Shown here piece by piece: positions 8,938 through 18,113 of a stretch of 64,000 nucleotides of DNA. A model generated the notes under the pieces. That model saw nothing but the letters and a program-made list of their open reading frames with translations. It had not been told where the DNA came from and ran no database searches. Source of the DNA: Streptomyces violaceusniger Tu 4113. GTDB lineage: Bacteria; Actinomycetota; Actinomycetes; Streptomycetales; Streptomycetaceae. Position 1 is the first letter of the stretch; every line of letters starts with the position of its first letter. Made by a program: the position numbers and the translations under genes. The stretch covers positions 9,920,001 to 9,984,000 of the forward strand of contig NC_015957.1 in NCBI RefSeq assembly GCF_000147815.2, written 5' to 3'.

Positions 8938-10692
8938 ATGAAGATCCATAAGTACGACACCGTCATCGTCGGCGCCGGCGGGGCCGGAATGCGCGCGGCC
9001 ATCGAGTCGACCAAGCGCAGCCGCACCGCGGTGCTCACCAAGCTCTACCCGACCCGCTCCCACACCGGCGCGGCGCAGGGCGGCATGGCCGCCGCCCTCG
9101 CCAATGTCGAGGAGGACAACTGGGAGTGGCACACCTTCGACACGATCAAGGGCGGTGACTACCTGGTCGACCAGGACGCCGCCGAGATCCTGGCGAAGGA
9201 GGCCATCGACTCCGTCCTCGACCTGGAGAAGATGGGCCTGCCGTTCAACCGCACCCCGAACGGCACCATCGACCAGCGCCGCTTCGGCGGCCACAGCCGT
9301 AACCACGGCGAGGCCCCGGTCCGCCGGTCCTGCTACGCCTCGGACCGCACCGGCCACATGATCCTCCAGACGCTGTACCAGAACTGCGTCAAGGAGGGCG
9401 TGGAGTTCTTCAACGAGTTCTACGTCCTGGACCTCCTGATGACCGAGGTCGACGGGGTCAAGCGCACCGCCGGTGTGGTGGCCTACGAGCTGGCCACCGG
9501 TGAGCTGCACGTCTTCCAGGCGAAGGCCGTCGTCTTCGCCTCCGGCGGCTGCGGCAAGTTCTTCAAGGTGACCTCCAACGCGCACACCCTCACCGGTGAC
9601 GGCCAGGCGGTCGCCTATCGGCGCGGGCTGCCGCTGGAGGACATGGAGTTCTTCCAGTTCCACCCGACCGGCATCTGGCGGATGGGCATCCTGCTGACGG
9701 AGGGCGCCCGCGGTGAGGGCGGCATCCTCCGCAACAAGGACGGCGAGCGCTTCATGGAGAAGTACGCGCCGGTCATGAAGGACCTGGCATCGCGAGACGT
9801 GGTGTCGCGGTCCATCTACACGGAGATCCGCGAGGGCCGCGGCTGCGGTCCGGAGGGCGACCACGTCTATCTGGACCTGACCCACCTGCCGCCGGAGCAA
9901 CTGGACGCCAAGCTGCCCGACATCACCGAGTTCGCGCGGACCTACCTGGGCATCGAGCCGTACACGGACCCGATCCCGATCCAGCCGACCGCGCACTACA
10001 CGATGGGCGGCATCCCGACCAACGTCCAGGGCGAGGTGCTGGCGGACAACGACACCGTCGTCCCGGGCCTGTACGCGGCCGGCGAGGTCGCCTGCGTCTC
10101 GGTGCACGGCGCCAACCGCCTGGGCACCAACTCGCTGCTCGACATCAACGTCTTCGGCCGCCGGGCGGGCATCGCCGCCGCGGAGTACTCCGCCAGGGCC
10201 GACTTCGTCGAGCTTCCGGAGGACCCGGCCGCGTTCGTCCAGAACCAGGTGGAGAGCCTGCGGGACGCGACCGGCACCGAGCGGGTCACCGAGGTGCGCA
10301 AGGCGCTGCAGGAGACCATGGACAAGAACGTCATGGTCTTCCGCACCGAGCAGACGCTCAAGGAGGCCGTCGAGGAGCTCGGCCACCTGCGGGCGCGGTT
10401 CAAGAACGTCAGCGTCCAGGACAAGGGCAAGCGGTTCAACACCGATCTGCTGGAGGCCATCGAGCTGGGCAATCTGCTCGACCTGGCCGAGGTCATGGCG
10501 ATCTCCGCGCTGGCCCGCAAGGAGTCGCGCGGCGGCCACTACCGCGAGGACTACCCGAACCGCGACGACGTCAACTTCATGCGGCACACCATGGCGTACC
10601 GAGAGGTGGGCGCGGACGGTTCCGAGTCCATCCGCCTCGACTACAAGCCGGTCGTGCAGACCCGCTACCAGCCGATGGAGCGTAAGTACTGA
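8938..10692 (+). CDS. sdhA: Succinate dehydrogenase flavoprotein subunit SdhA
   Basis: The 584-residue FAD subunit that oxidises succinate to fumarate at the inner face of the membrane. The dinucleotide fold is [13 protein letters not shown] near the N-terminus. SHTGAAQGG carries the His that binds FAD covalently. HPTGIW and TEGARGEGG mark the substrate site, with the catalytic Arg in the capping domain. Length is normal. It ends in TGATG, sharing one base with sdhB, so the two are translationally coupled. Confidence 0.97.
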   Translation: MKIHKYDTVIVGAGGAGMRAAIESTKRSRTAVLTKLYPTRSHTGAAQGGMAAALANVEEDNWEWHTFDTIKGGDYLVDQDAAEILAKEAIDSVLDLEKMGLPFNRTPNGTIDQRRFGGHSRNHGEAPVRRSCYASDRTGHMILQTLYQNCVKEGVEFFNEFYVLDLLMTEVDGVKRTAGVVAYELATGELHVFQAKAVVFASGGCGKFFKVTSNAHTLTGDGQAVAYRRGLPLEDMEFFQFHPTGIWRMGILLTEGARGEGGILRNKDGERFMEKYAPVMKDLASRDVVSRSIYTEIREGRGCGPEGDHVYLDLTHLPPEQLDAKLPDITEFARTYLGIEPYTDPIPIQPTAHYTMGGIPTNVQGEVLADNDTVVPGLYAAGEVACVSVHGANRLGTNSLLDINVFGRRAGIAAAEYSARADFVELPEDPAAFVQNQVESLRDATGTERVTEVRKALQETMDKNVMVFRTEQTLKEAVEELGHLRARFKNVSVQDKGKRFNTDLLEAIELGNLLDLAEVMAISALARKESRGGHYREDYPNRDDVNFMRHTMAYREVGADGSESIRLDYKPVVQTRYQPMERKY

Positions 10693-11465
10693 TGAGCACC
10701 CCCACCCTCGAGAAGTCCGACCAGGCCCCCGAGGCGGCCGACGCCACCGCCTCGCACCTGATCACCGTCACCTTCCGGATCCGGCGCTTCAACCCGGAGG
10801 TCTCGGACCAGGCGGTCTGGGAGGACTTCCAGATCGACATGGACCCGAAGGAGCGCGTCCTCGACGGTCTCCACAAGGTCAAGTGGGAACTGGACGGCAC
10901 CCTGACCTTCCGCCGCTCCTGCGCCCACGGCATCTGCGGATCCGACGCGATGCGGATCAACGGCCGCAACCGGCTGGCCTGCAAGACGCTGATCAAGGAC
11001 ATCAACCCGGAAAAGCCCATCACGGTCGAGGCGATCAAGGGGCTCACGGTCCTCAAGGACCTGATCGTGGACATGGAGCCGTTCTTCCAGGCGTACCGCG
11101 ATGTGATGCCCTTCCTGATCACGACGGGCAACGAGCCGACGCGTGAGCGACTGCAGTCCGCCGAGGACCGTGAGCGGTTCGACGACACCACCAAGTGCAT
11201 CCTGTGCGCCGCGTGCACCTCCTCGTGCCCGGTGTTCTGGAACGACGGCCAGTACTTCGGCCCGGCGGCGATCGTCAACGCGCACCGCTTCATCTTCGAC
11301 TCCCGCGACGAGGGCGGTGAGCAGCGGCTGGAGATCCTGAACGACAAGGACGGCGTCTGGCGCTGCCGCACCACCTTCAACTGCACCGAGGCGTGCCCGC
11401 GGGGCATCGAGGTCACCAAGGCCATTCAGGAGGTCAAGCGCGCTTTGATCACGCGCCGCTTCTGA
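10692..11465 (+). CDS. sdhB: Succinate dehydrogenase iron-sulfur subunit SdhB
   Basis: The 257-residue iron-sulfur subunit that passes electrons from SdhA to the membrane anchors. The N-terminal ferredoxin domain has the [2Fe-2S] cysteines in CAHGICGSDAM and RLAC. The C-terminal domain has CILCAACTSSCP and CTEACPRGIEV for the [4Fe-4S] and [3Fe-4S] clusters. Its ATG overlaps the sdhA stop. It is the last gene before a strong terminator. Confidence 0.97.
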   Translation: MSTPTLEKSDQAPEAADATASHLITVTFRIRRFNPEVSDQAVWEDFQIDMDPKERVLDGLHKVKWELDGTLTFRRSCAHGICGSDAMRINGRNRLACKTLIKDINPEKPITVEAIKGLTVLKDLIVDMEPFFQAYRDVMPFLITTGNEPTRERLQSAEDRERFDDTTKCILCAACTSSCPVFWNDGQYFGPAAIVNAHRFIFDSRDEGGEQRLEILNDKDGVWRCRTTFNCTEACPRGIEVTKAIQEVKRALITRRF

Positions 11466-11544
11466 GGCACGGAGCCTTTGGCTCGGAGCTTGCTTTTGGC
11501 TCGGAGCTTGTTGCTCGGAGCTTTTGGCTCGGAGCTTGTGGGCG
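11466..11544 (+). repeat. Degenerate GGCTCGGAGCTT direct repeats after sdhB
   Basis: Four close copies of a 12-18 nt unit (TTGGCTCGGAGCTTG and variants), plus a fifth degenerate one at the start, run from the sdhB stop to the terminator. They do not form an open reading frame of note. Confidence 0.7.
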
Positions 11545-11580
11545 AGGGCCCCGCTTCCCGGATTCCGGGGGCGGGGCCCT
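11545..11580 (+). terminator. Terminator of the sdhCDAB operon
   Basis: Perfect 10-bp arms (AGGGCCCCGC / GCGGGGCCCT), with an inner self-complementary loop, lie 80 nt downstream of sdhB and end in CCTTG. It closes the sdh operon. Confidence 0.9.
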
Positions 11581-11605
11581 TGTCGTATCGGCGCACGCCG
11601 GGGAG

Positions 11606-11637
11606 CTATACACGCGATGTATACACATGACGTATAG
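11606..11637 (+). promoter_or_regulatory. Three TATAC-type half sites at exact 13-nt spacing, candidate operator
   Basis: CTATAC (11606), GTATAC (11619) and GTATAG (11632) recur at exactly 13 nt. The outer two form an inverted repeat and the middle one is itself palindromic. The block ends 8 nt before the ATG of the VanZ/RDD gene, so a protein bound here would block its transcription or translation. Confidence 0.5.
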
Positions 11638-11645
11638 TCCTGCGC

Positions 11646-13040
11646 ATGGCCACCGCCCACCTTCTGCCGATCAAGACCGCCGCCGCGCTCTTCCCGCTGC
11701 TGGCACTCTTACTGCTGCTGCCGACAGCCGTCGTCCTGTACCGCCGTCATGGCGTGATGTCCCGAGGACGGACGCTGTCGCTGTACGGCTTCCTCTACTA
11801 CTCGCTCACCGCCTTCTGCATGACGATCGTGCCGCTGCCGAAGCAGACCGGCGACATGTGCCAGCGGTTCGCGATGGTCGCCCATCCGCAGTGGATGCCC
11901 GGGAACACCTTCAGCGACATCTGGAAAGAGGCCCACCACAAGGTCGGGCTCAACTCGCTGGTCCTCCAGAACCCCGCCGTCGCCGGAACCGTCTTCAATC
12001 TGCTGCTGCTTCTGCCGCTCGGCGTCTTCCTGCGCTACCACTTCGGGCGCTCGCTGCGCGCCACCGCCGTGATCGGCTTCGTGGTCTCGATGTCCTTCGA
12101 GCTGACGCAGTGGACCGGGGTGTGGGGTCTCTACAACTGCCCGTACCGCCTCTTCGACGTGGACGACATGATCGTCAACACGGCGGGAGCGGTGATCGGT
12201 TGGCTGCTGGCCGGGCCGGTCGCGCGGATGCTGCCCGCGCTGGAGGCGCTGGACGGGCGGGCGCTGGCGGCACGTCCGGTGCCGTTCGGGCGGCGGCTGA
12301 CGGCGCTGGTCGTGGATGTGGCCGGATATGCCGTCGCATCGGTGTTTGCCGCGGCCGTGATGACCTATCAGGGCGGCGCGGCCCCCTCATGGATACCGGT
12401 CGGAATCTTCGTGGCCTGGTTCATCCTCCTGCCGCTGGCGACCGGCGCGACCCCCGGCAAGCGGCTGTTGCTGCTGAAGCTGGTGGCGGACGACGGCGGC
12501 CCGCTGGTTCCCTGGCGGCTCACCCTGCGCGCGCTGCTGCTCGGGGCACTGGTGATGCCGTTCCTGTCGGGGCTGTTCCTGGCCATGCTGACCCTGCTGC
12601 GCGAGCCGTGGCCGTCCGGTCTGTTCGCCACCGTCCGCGATTCGGGCGCCCAGGGCGCGGCGGCGGTCCTTACGGCGCTGAGCCCCATCCAACTGCTGGC
12701 GGTGATGGCAGGGTTCGCGCTGACCGCCACCTGCGCACGGAAGACGCTGCGCCATCCGGACCGGCTGGCCCCGCACGACCGCATCTCGGGCATACGCAAC
12801 GCCCCGCTGCCGCACCGCCGCGCCAAGCGGGCCGACGCGCAGGGCGGCGGCGTACGGGCTGCCGCGCAGGCCGCCGACCGGTCGGGGCCGGTCGCGGTGG
12901 CGGGGGCGGTGGCGCGAGCCGCCGACGACGACGCACCGGCGAGGGACCTCGACCGGCCGCTGGTCACCCCGGGTCCCGTCGGTCCCACCGGTCCCACCGG
13001 CTCGGCGGAGGTTCAGCGGTCCGGCGCCGACTCCCGCTGA
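11646..13040 (+). CDS. VanZ-like / RDD-family membrane protein
   Basis: A 464-residue polytopic membrane protein. The N-terminal half (about 1-195) is VanZ-like: several helices, with SFELTQWTGVWG and DVDDMIVNTAGAVIGW, the conserved acidic loop. The middle (about 210-385) is RDD-like: RRLTALVVDV at its first helix and GATPGKRLLLLKLV. The last 80 residues are a charged disordered tail. Each family is linked to envelope-active antibiotics or ion handling in some members, but no activity is assigned here. It is preceded by an unusual triple TATAC site. Confidence 0.85.
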   Translation: MATAHLLPIKTAAALFPLLALLLLLPTAVVLYRRHGVMSRGRTLSLYGFLYYSLTAFCMTIVPLPKQTGDMCQRFAMVAHPQWMPGNTFSDIWKEAHHKVGLNSLVLQNPAVAGTVFNLLLLLPLGVFLRYHFGRSLRATAVIGFVVSMSFELTQWTGVWGLYNCPYRLFDVDDMIVNTAGAVIGWLLAGPVARMLPALEALDGRALAARPVPFGRRLTALVVDVAGYAVASVFAAAVMTYQGGAAPSWIPVGIFVAWFILLPLATGATPGKRLLLLKLVADDGGPLVPWRLTLRALLLGALVMPFLSGLFLAMLTLLREPWPSGLFATVRDSGAQGAAAVLTALSPIQLLAVMAGFALTATCARKTLRHPDRLAPHDRISGIRNAPLPHRRAKRADAQGGGVRAAAQAADRSGPVAVAGAVARAADDDAPARDLDRPLVTPGPVGPTGPTGSAEVQRSGADSR

Positions 13041-13076
13041 TGCGGGGTGGGGACGGGATGGCGGGCGCTCAGGCGC

Positions 13077-15140
13077 TCACGTACGGGTCGAGGCCAGTTC
13101 CACCACGGTGACGTCCGGTGGCGCCCCGACCCGTACCGGCGGGCCCCAGGCGCCCGCGCCACGGGTCACATAGAGCTGGGTGTCGCCGTACCGCTCAAGA
13201 CCGGCGGCGGTGGGGTTGGCGAGTTCGGCCACATAGGTGCCGGGCCACACCTGGCCGCCGTGGGTGTGGCCGGACAGTTGGAGATCGACGCCCGCCTTCA
13301 CCGCGTCGTGGATCACCACGGGCTGATGGGCGAGCAGCACGGAGGCACGCGAGCGGTCACGGTCGCCGAGCGCCTTACCGAAGTCGGGGCCCTGCCCCTC
13401 GCTCTCGCCCGCGACGTCGTTCACCCCGGCGAGATCGAAGCCGGGCAGCTCGGTGCGCTCGTTCTCCAGGGGACGCAGGCCCAGCTCGCGCACATGGTCC
13501 ACCCACTCGTCGGCGCCCGAGTAGTACTCGTGGTTGCCGGTGACGAAGTAGCTGCCGTGACGGGCGCGCAGCGCGCGCAGCGGCTCGGCGGCCGGGCCGA
13601 GGTCCGCGACACTGCCGTCGACGAGGTCGCCGACGACGGCGATGAGGTCGGGGTTGGTGCGGTTGACCGCCTCGACGACCCGCTGGGTGTGGGCGCGACC
13701 CAGGATCGGCCCGAGGTGGATATCGCTGACGACGGCGATCCGGAAGCCGTGCGCCCGGCGCGGCAGCTTGGCGAGCGGCACGGTGATCCTCTTGACCCGC
13801 GGCCCGCGCAACACGGTGTACGTCCCGTACCCCACCGTTCCGGCAGCCACGGCCGTGGCACCGACGGCCACGGCCCGCGCGACAAAGAGCCGCCGCGAGG
13901 CGGCGGGCGCCGCGCCGTCCGTGGCGGCCTCCGCAGCCGACTTGGCCGCCCCGGCCGCGGGGCCCTTGGTTGCCGCGCCTGCCGCGACCTTGGCAACCCC
14001 GCCCGTGGCAGTCTTCGCAGCCCCGCCCCCGGCGGCCTTGGCAGCCGACTTGGCCGCCCCGGCCGCAGGGCCCTTGGTTGCCGCGCCTGCCGCGACCTTG
14101 ACAACCCCGCCCGTGGCAGTCTTCGCAGCCCCGCCCCCGGCGGCCTTGGCAGCCGACTTGGCCGCCCCGGCCGCAGGGCCCTTGGTTGCCGCGCCTGCCG
14201 CGACCTTGACAACCCCGCCCGTGGCAGTCTTCGCAGCCCCACCCCCGGCGGCCTTGGCAGCCCCGTCCGAGACGCTCCCGGCCGACGCCGCCGCCCCGCT
14301 CGCCGCAGCCGCGCCCTCGCCGTCCCCGACCGCGTCCTTCACCAGGCCCGCAGCGCCTTCCGACGCCCGACCCGTGGGGCCGTCCAACGCGCCCACCGGG
14401 CTGTCCACGGCGGCCCTGCCAGCCCCGCCCACGCCATCCCTGATCGCCACCGTGCCGTTTGCCATGGCTGTGGCCCCGCCGTCGGACACCGCCGTCGCGG
14501 CGGCCCCGCTGTCGTCGGCGAGCGCCGTCGGCACCCCGCCCGACGACCCCTCGGGTGCCACCGTCCCAACGCCGGCGTTGCTCGCGGCGGCGCTGACGGG
14601 GCCGTCCCCGCCCGCGCCATCCCCGGCCGCCGTGCCCTCGCGGCCGTCCGCGCGGACGGCCGCCGGGGCGGGGCCGACGGCGCCGGTGTCGTCGGCGGTC
14701 ACCGCCGAACCGGCATCCGCTGTCCGCGCGGCGGCGGCAGCCGCATCCGCAACCGCCGCCGGGCCCTCGGTCGACCGCACATCAGCGGGCTCGGCGGGCT
14801 CGGCGGGCTCGGCGGGCTTGCGACGGCCAAGCCACGCGCCCAGCAGAGGCCGTACCGCCTCACCCACGAGCAGGGCGAGGGTCAGGTACAGCAGCAGGGC
14901 CAGCCACAGGTAGCCCGGCCAGGCCAGGACGCGCTGGAGCGCGAAGGGCGCGCCCGCGCGGCCCGAGATCACCGCGCCGACGCTCATCAGCGGCAGCACG
15001 AAGGCCGCCGCCGTGCCCGTACGGCGCGCCCATCCCCCGCGCGCCGTCGTGTCGCCGACCAGCCGCCGCCACACATACCAGTGGACGCCGGTCAGCAGAC
15101 CAATGACGGCCGACGCGATCAGGACATAGAGCACGACCAT
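13077..15140 (-). CDS. Metallophosphoesterase with N-terminal membrane helices and Ala-rich linker
   Basis: A 687-residue protein. It starts with four predicted membrane helices (about 1-110), continues with a very long Ala/Gly/Thr/Lys linker (about 130-405) and ends with a calcineurin-like phosphoesterase domain (about 425-680). The metal ligands are in VVSDIHLG, VGDLVDG, GNHEYY and GHTHGGQ, all intact. It resembles YkuE-type phosphodiesterases acting on lipid or nucleotide substrates; the substrate is unknown. The ATG at 15140 was chosen because membrane-helix coding begins there, while upstream codons look non-coding. Part of the linker is a 108-bp tandem triplication. Confidence 0.88.
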   Translation of the reverse strand: MVVLYVLIASAVIGLLTGVHWYVWRRLVGDTTARGGWARRTGTAAAFVLPLMSVGAVISGRAGAPFALQRVLAWPGYLWLALLLYLTLALLVGEAVRPLLGAWLGRRKPAEPAEPAEPADVRSTEGPAAVADAAAAAARTADAGSAVTADDTGAVGPAPAAVRADGREGTAAGDGAGGDGPVSAAASNAGVGTVAPEGSSGGVPTALADDSGAAATAVSDGGATAMANGTVAIRDGVGGAGRAAVDSPVGALDGPTGRASEGAAGLVKDAVGDGEGAAAASGAAASAGSVSDGAAKAAGGGAAKTATGGVVKVAAGAATKGPAAGAAKSAAKAAGGGAAKTATGGVVKVAAGAATKGPAAGAAKSAAKAAGGGAAKTATGGVAKVAAGAATKGPAAGAAKSAAEAATDGAAPAASRRLFVARAVAVGATAVAAGTVGYGTYTVLRGPRVKRITVPLAKLPRRAHGFRIAVVSDIHLGPILGRAHTQRVVEAVNRTNPDLIAVVGDLVDGSVADLGPAAEPLRALRARHGSYFVTGNHEYYSGADEWVDHVRELGLRPLENERTELPGFDLAGVNDVAGESEGQGPDFGKALGDRDRSRASVLLAHQPVVIHDAVKAGVDLQLSGHTHGGQVWPGTYVAELANPTAAGLERYGDTQLYVTRGAGAWGPPVRVGAPPDVTVVELASTRT
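13933..14256. repeat. 108-bp tandem repeat, three copies, in the phosphoesterase linker
   Basis: The period is exactly 108 nt (for example GCAGCCGACT at 14041 and 14149). The unit encodes 36 residues of KAAGGGAAKTATGG type. The copies are nearly identical, differing mainly at Val/Ala, which points to recent amplification. Confidence 0.9.
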
Positions 15141-15186
15141 CCCCGGTCCCCTCCCCTGCCGACTACCCGACGGCTGCCTGGAACGG

Positions 15187-15438
15187 CTACTCGGAGGCGT
15201 CGTTTCGACGCAGAGCGCGCACCCCACGCAACCCGATGACCCCGATCGCCGTCCCCAAGAGAAACGAGGTGATCGCGAGCAGCAGATGCACCCAAAAGTA
15301 CGTGGTGGGGTCGCCGGAGTCGTCGAAGGCGAGTCCGCTGGCGTCCTTCCACAAATTTTTGACAAAGGTGAACCAGATGACCCAGCTCCAGACCCCGAAG
15401 GCGAGCAGGAACCAGGACACGGGGCGGCTGAGCTTCAT
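15187..15438 (-). CDS. Small two-helix membrane protein
   Basis: An 83-residue membrane protein with two hydrophobic helices (about 7-28 and 48-70) and a basic C-terminal end (RALRRNDASE). The ATG at 15438 gives a compact MKLSRPVSW start; the longer in-frame reading has no membrane-protein character upstream. It is conserved next to the carboxypeptidase gene in Streptomyces as far as I recall. Function unknown. Confidence 0.75.
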   Translation of the reverse strand: MKLSRPVSWFLLAFGVWSWVIWFTFVKNLWKDASGLAFDDSGDPTTYFWVHLLLAITSFLLGTAIGVIGLRGVRALRRNDASE

Positions 15439-15544
15439 GGGTTCCAGTATGGGCACGGCCCCGGATACCTCCACGCGGGGGTCTGCCGTCAATACGTCGG
15501 CGCTGCTTTCGCTCTCCTCAGCGACGCCAGGTACGTTCACCTCC

Positions 15545-16870
15545 GTGCCCACACCTTCCTTCACCAGCACTCACGTCCGAGACCGCACCCGTAAGAGCAC
15601 CGGCAAGAGCACCCGCATGAGCAGTCGCCGTACCCCCGCCCGCCGCGCCGCCGCGCCGCTGGCCGCCACCGCCGCCGCCCTCCTGCTGTGCGGGCCGCTC
15701 GCCGCCGCCCCGGCGCACGCCGCCGATCAGCCTGGCGGCTCCACCGAGGCGGTCAAGCCGCCCGCCCATATGTCCACGGTGGGCGGGAAGCGGCTCGGCT
15801 ACCCCGACACCCAGGTGGATCCCAAGGCGGGCGCGCCCGCGCTGCCCAAGGAGCTCAGCGGGAAGTCCTGGCTGGTGGCCGACGCCCAATCCGGTGATGT
15901 GCTCGCCTCGCACAACGCCCACTGGCAGCTCCCGCCCGCGTCCACGCTGAAGATGCTGTTCGCGGACACGCTGCTGCCGAAGATGCCGAAGACGAAGACC
16001 CACAAGGTGCAGCTTTCCGACCTGGAGGGGATGGGTGAGGGCAGCAGCCTGGTCGGCGTCAAGGAGAACTACACCTACTCGGTCCACGACCTGTGGCTCG
16101 GCGTCTTCCTGCGCTCGGGCAACGACGCGGTGCATGTGCTGTCGGCGATGAACGGCGGTGTCCCGGCGACCGTAAGCGAGATGCAGGCACACGCGAAGCA
16201 TCTGAACGCCGGGGACACCCATGTGGTCACACCCGACGGCTACGACGAGAAGGGCCAGGTCAGCAGCGCGTACGACCTGACCCTCTTCGCCCGCTCGGGG
16301 CTGCAGAAGGCGGACTTCCGGGAGTACTGCTCGACAGCGACCGCGCAGTTCCCCGGCACGTTCGAAAAGGGCAAGAAGAAGCGCTCCAGCTTCGGCATCC
16401 AGAACACCAACCGGCTGCTGACCGGCTTCGGCGTCGAGCCGTACAAGGGCATCGCCGGGGTCAAGAACGGCAACACCACGAACGCGGGCGCCACCTTCAC
16501 CGGGGTCGCCCAGCGCGGAGGCCGGGTGCTGCTGGTCACCGTCATGAATCCGCAGGAGAAGGAGGCGAACGAGGTCTACAAGGAGACCGCGAGGCTCTTC
16601 GACTGGGGCTTCAAGGCGGCGGGCTCGGTGAACCCGGTCGGCACCCTCGTCCGCCCCGGCGCGGCGGGCGCGAGCCACCCCTCGGCCGGCGGCGAGGACG
16701 GCCACAAGCACGCCCAGGCGTCCGTCTCCACGGACAACGGGGGCTCCGGCGGGGCGTGGACCGCGGTGGGCATCGCGGGCGGCTCACTGGCGCTGCTGGG
16801 CGCGGTGGCCTTCGGGGTGCACCGCCGCTGGCCGCTGCCGGAGCTGGTGCGGCGCCGCTCGCGCGACTGA
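15545..16870 (+). CDS. D-alanyl-D-alanine carboxypeptidase (S11 family, DacC-like)
   Basis: A penicillin-binding carboxypeptidase of about 441 residues that trims the terminal D-Ala of peptidoglycan stem peptides outside the membrane. After an Arg-rich start and a signal peptide ending near APAHA, the S11 domain shows SxxK as STLK, SxN as SGN and the third motif as KNG (in VKNGNT) instead of the usual KTG. The C-terminus has a membrane anchor (about 400-422) followed by a basic tail. GTG 15545 and ATG 15617 are both possible starts; neither has a strong Shine-Dalgarno sequence. Confidence 0.85.
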   Translation: MPTPSFTSTHVRDRTRKSTGKSTRMSSRRTPARRAAAPLAATAAALLLCGPLAAAPAHAADQPGGSTEAVKPPAHMSTVGGKRLGYPDTQVDPKAGAPALPKELSGKSWLVADAQSGDVLASHNAHWQLPPASTLKMLFADTLLPKMPKTKTHKVQLSDLEGMGEGSSLVGVKENYTYSVHDLWLGVFLRSGNDAVHVLSAMNGGVPATVSEMQAHAKHLNAGDTHVVTPDGYDEKGQVSSAYDLTLFARSGLQKADFREYCSTATAQFPGTFEKGKKKRSSFGIQNTNRLLTGFGVEPYKGIAGVKNGNTTNAGATFTGVAQRGGRVLLVTVMNPQEKEANEVYKETARLFDWGFKAAGSVNPVGTLVRPGAAGASHPSAGGEDGHKHAQASVSTDNGGSGGAWTAVGIAGGSLALLGAVAFGVHRRWPLPELVRRRSRD

Positions 16871-16910
16871 GCGAGCCCTTACGGCCGAGCCGGCCCTCTT
16901 ACGGTCGCCG

Positions 16911-17945
16911 TCACGCCGCCGCCTGCGGGCCTTCGGGCCTGCGGGCGCGGGGCTTTTCGACCTCCGGCTCGGACGGCTGGGTCCGGTCCGGCTCGGACGG
17001 CTCGGTTTTGTCCCCCTCGGACGGCTCGGCCTTGTCCCCCTCGGACGGCTCGGCCTTGTCCGCCTCGGCCGCCCATTCGGCCTCGTGCTCGGCCTGGGCG
17101 GCGGGCGGGGTGGCGGTCCAGGCGGCGCAGTACAGCGTGAGTTTCGCGGTGAAGTTCATCCACAGCAGCAGGGCGATGGGCACCCCGAACGCCCCGTACA
17201 TGCTCTTGGCCGCCACGTCCTTCAGATAGCTGCTGAGCAGCACCTTGAGCAGTTCGAAGCCGATCGCGCCGATGAGCGCGGCGACCACGACCGTACGGCG
17301 GGGCGGCTGCACGCCGGGGAGCCAGGTCAGGACGTAGCTCAGCAGCACGAGGTCGGCGCAGACGGCGATGGCGAACGCGGCGATCCGCAGCAGCCAGCCG
17401 CCGATCCCGTTCTCGGGGATGCCGATGAGCCGGGCGATCCGGCCCACGGCGGTGGCGGCCAGGGCGGACACGGCGAACGACACGAGCGCCACACCGCCCA
17501 GCCCGATCAGCACGAAGGCGTCCTTGACCTTGCGCACCAGCGGGTTGCCGGGGTCCTCCTCCAGCTCCCATACGGCGCGCAGACACTCGCGTAGTGAGCC
17601 CACCCAGCTGATGCCGGTGAACAGCAGCAGGACGGCGGCGACGACTCCGATCGTGGCGGCGTTCTGGACCAGTGCGCCCAGGTCGAGCTGGCCGGAGATA
17701 CCCGGGATCTGCTGGGCGATCTTCTTCTGCAACTGGGCCATCTGCGCTTGACTGAGCGTCGCCGCGCCGATCGCCGCCCCGACGGCGATGAGCGGGAAGA
17801 AGGCGATGAAGCTGGTGAACGTGATCGCCGCGGCGAGCCGGGTCCAGTGGACGCGGTCCAGCCGTTCGTAGGTACGCCAGGCGTGGGTACGCGTCAGCCA
17901 GGCCATCGCGGGGCCGACGACAGGCAGCCGGGTCAACGATTCCAT
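16911..17945 (-). CDS. YihY/BrkB-family membrane protein
   Basis: A 344-residue inner-membrane protein of the YihY/BrkB family (once called ribonuclease BN). It has six hydrophobic segments between about residues 30 and 285. The family pattern includes ITFTSFIAFFPLIAVGAA in the first helix, then SWVGSLRECLRAVWE, and AFGVPIALLLWMNF near the last helix. The C-terminal 55 residues are an acidic linker with an EPSEGDK repeat. The start is ATG 17945 or TTG 17954. The role is unknown; family members have been linked to envelope integrity. Confidence 0.87.
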   Translation of the reverse strand: MESLTRLPVVGPAMAWLTRTHAWRTYERLDRVHWTRLAAAITFTSFIAFFPLIAVGAAIGAATLSQAQMAQLQKKIAQQIPGISGQLDLGALVQNAATIGVVAAVLLLFTGISWVGSLRECLRAVWELEEDPGNPLVRKVKDAFVLIGLGGVALVSFAVSALAATAVGRIARLIGIPENGIGGWLLRIAAFAIAVCADLVLLSYVLTWLPGVQPPRRTVVVAALIGAIGFELLKVLLSSYLKDVAAKSMYGAFGVPIALLLWMNFTAKLTLYCAAWTATPPAAQAEHEAEWAAEADKAEPSEGDKAEPSEGDKTEPSEPDRTQPSEPEVEKPRARRPEGPQAAA

Positions 17946-18113
17946 GATCAGCAAGTACCCTTCTGCGCGGTGTCACTCCTCGGCGCGCCGGTGCGCGATA
18001 CGGATATCCGGGTTCCCCGGACAGCCGCTCCGCTCATCACTCTTTTCGGTGAGGCAGTGAGTACGGACCCACAATCACTCCATATGCCCCGCATCGGGGG
18101 ATACGTTCACCCC

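Noticed and set aside
8392..10587. 731-codon leftward open frame across sdhA
   Set aside because: It is the antisense shadow of sdhD and sdhA. High GC leaves long antisense frames, and its composition (His/Gly/Arg/Leu) resembles no protein.
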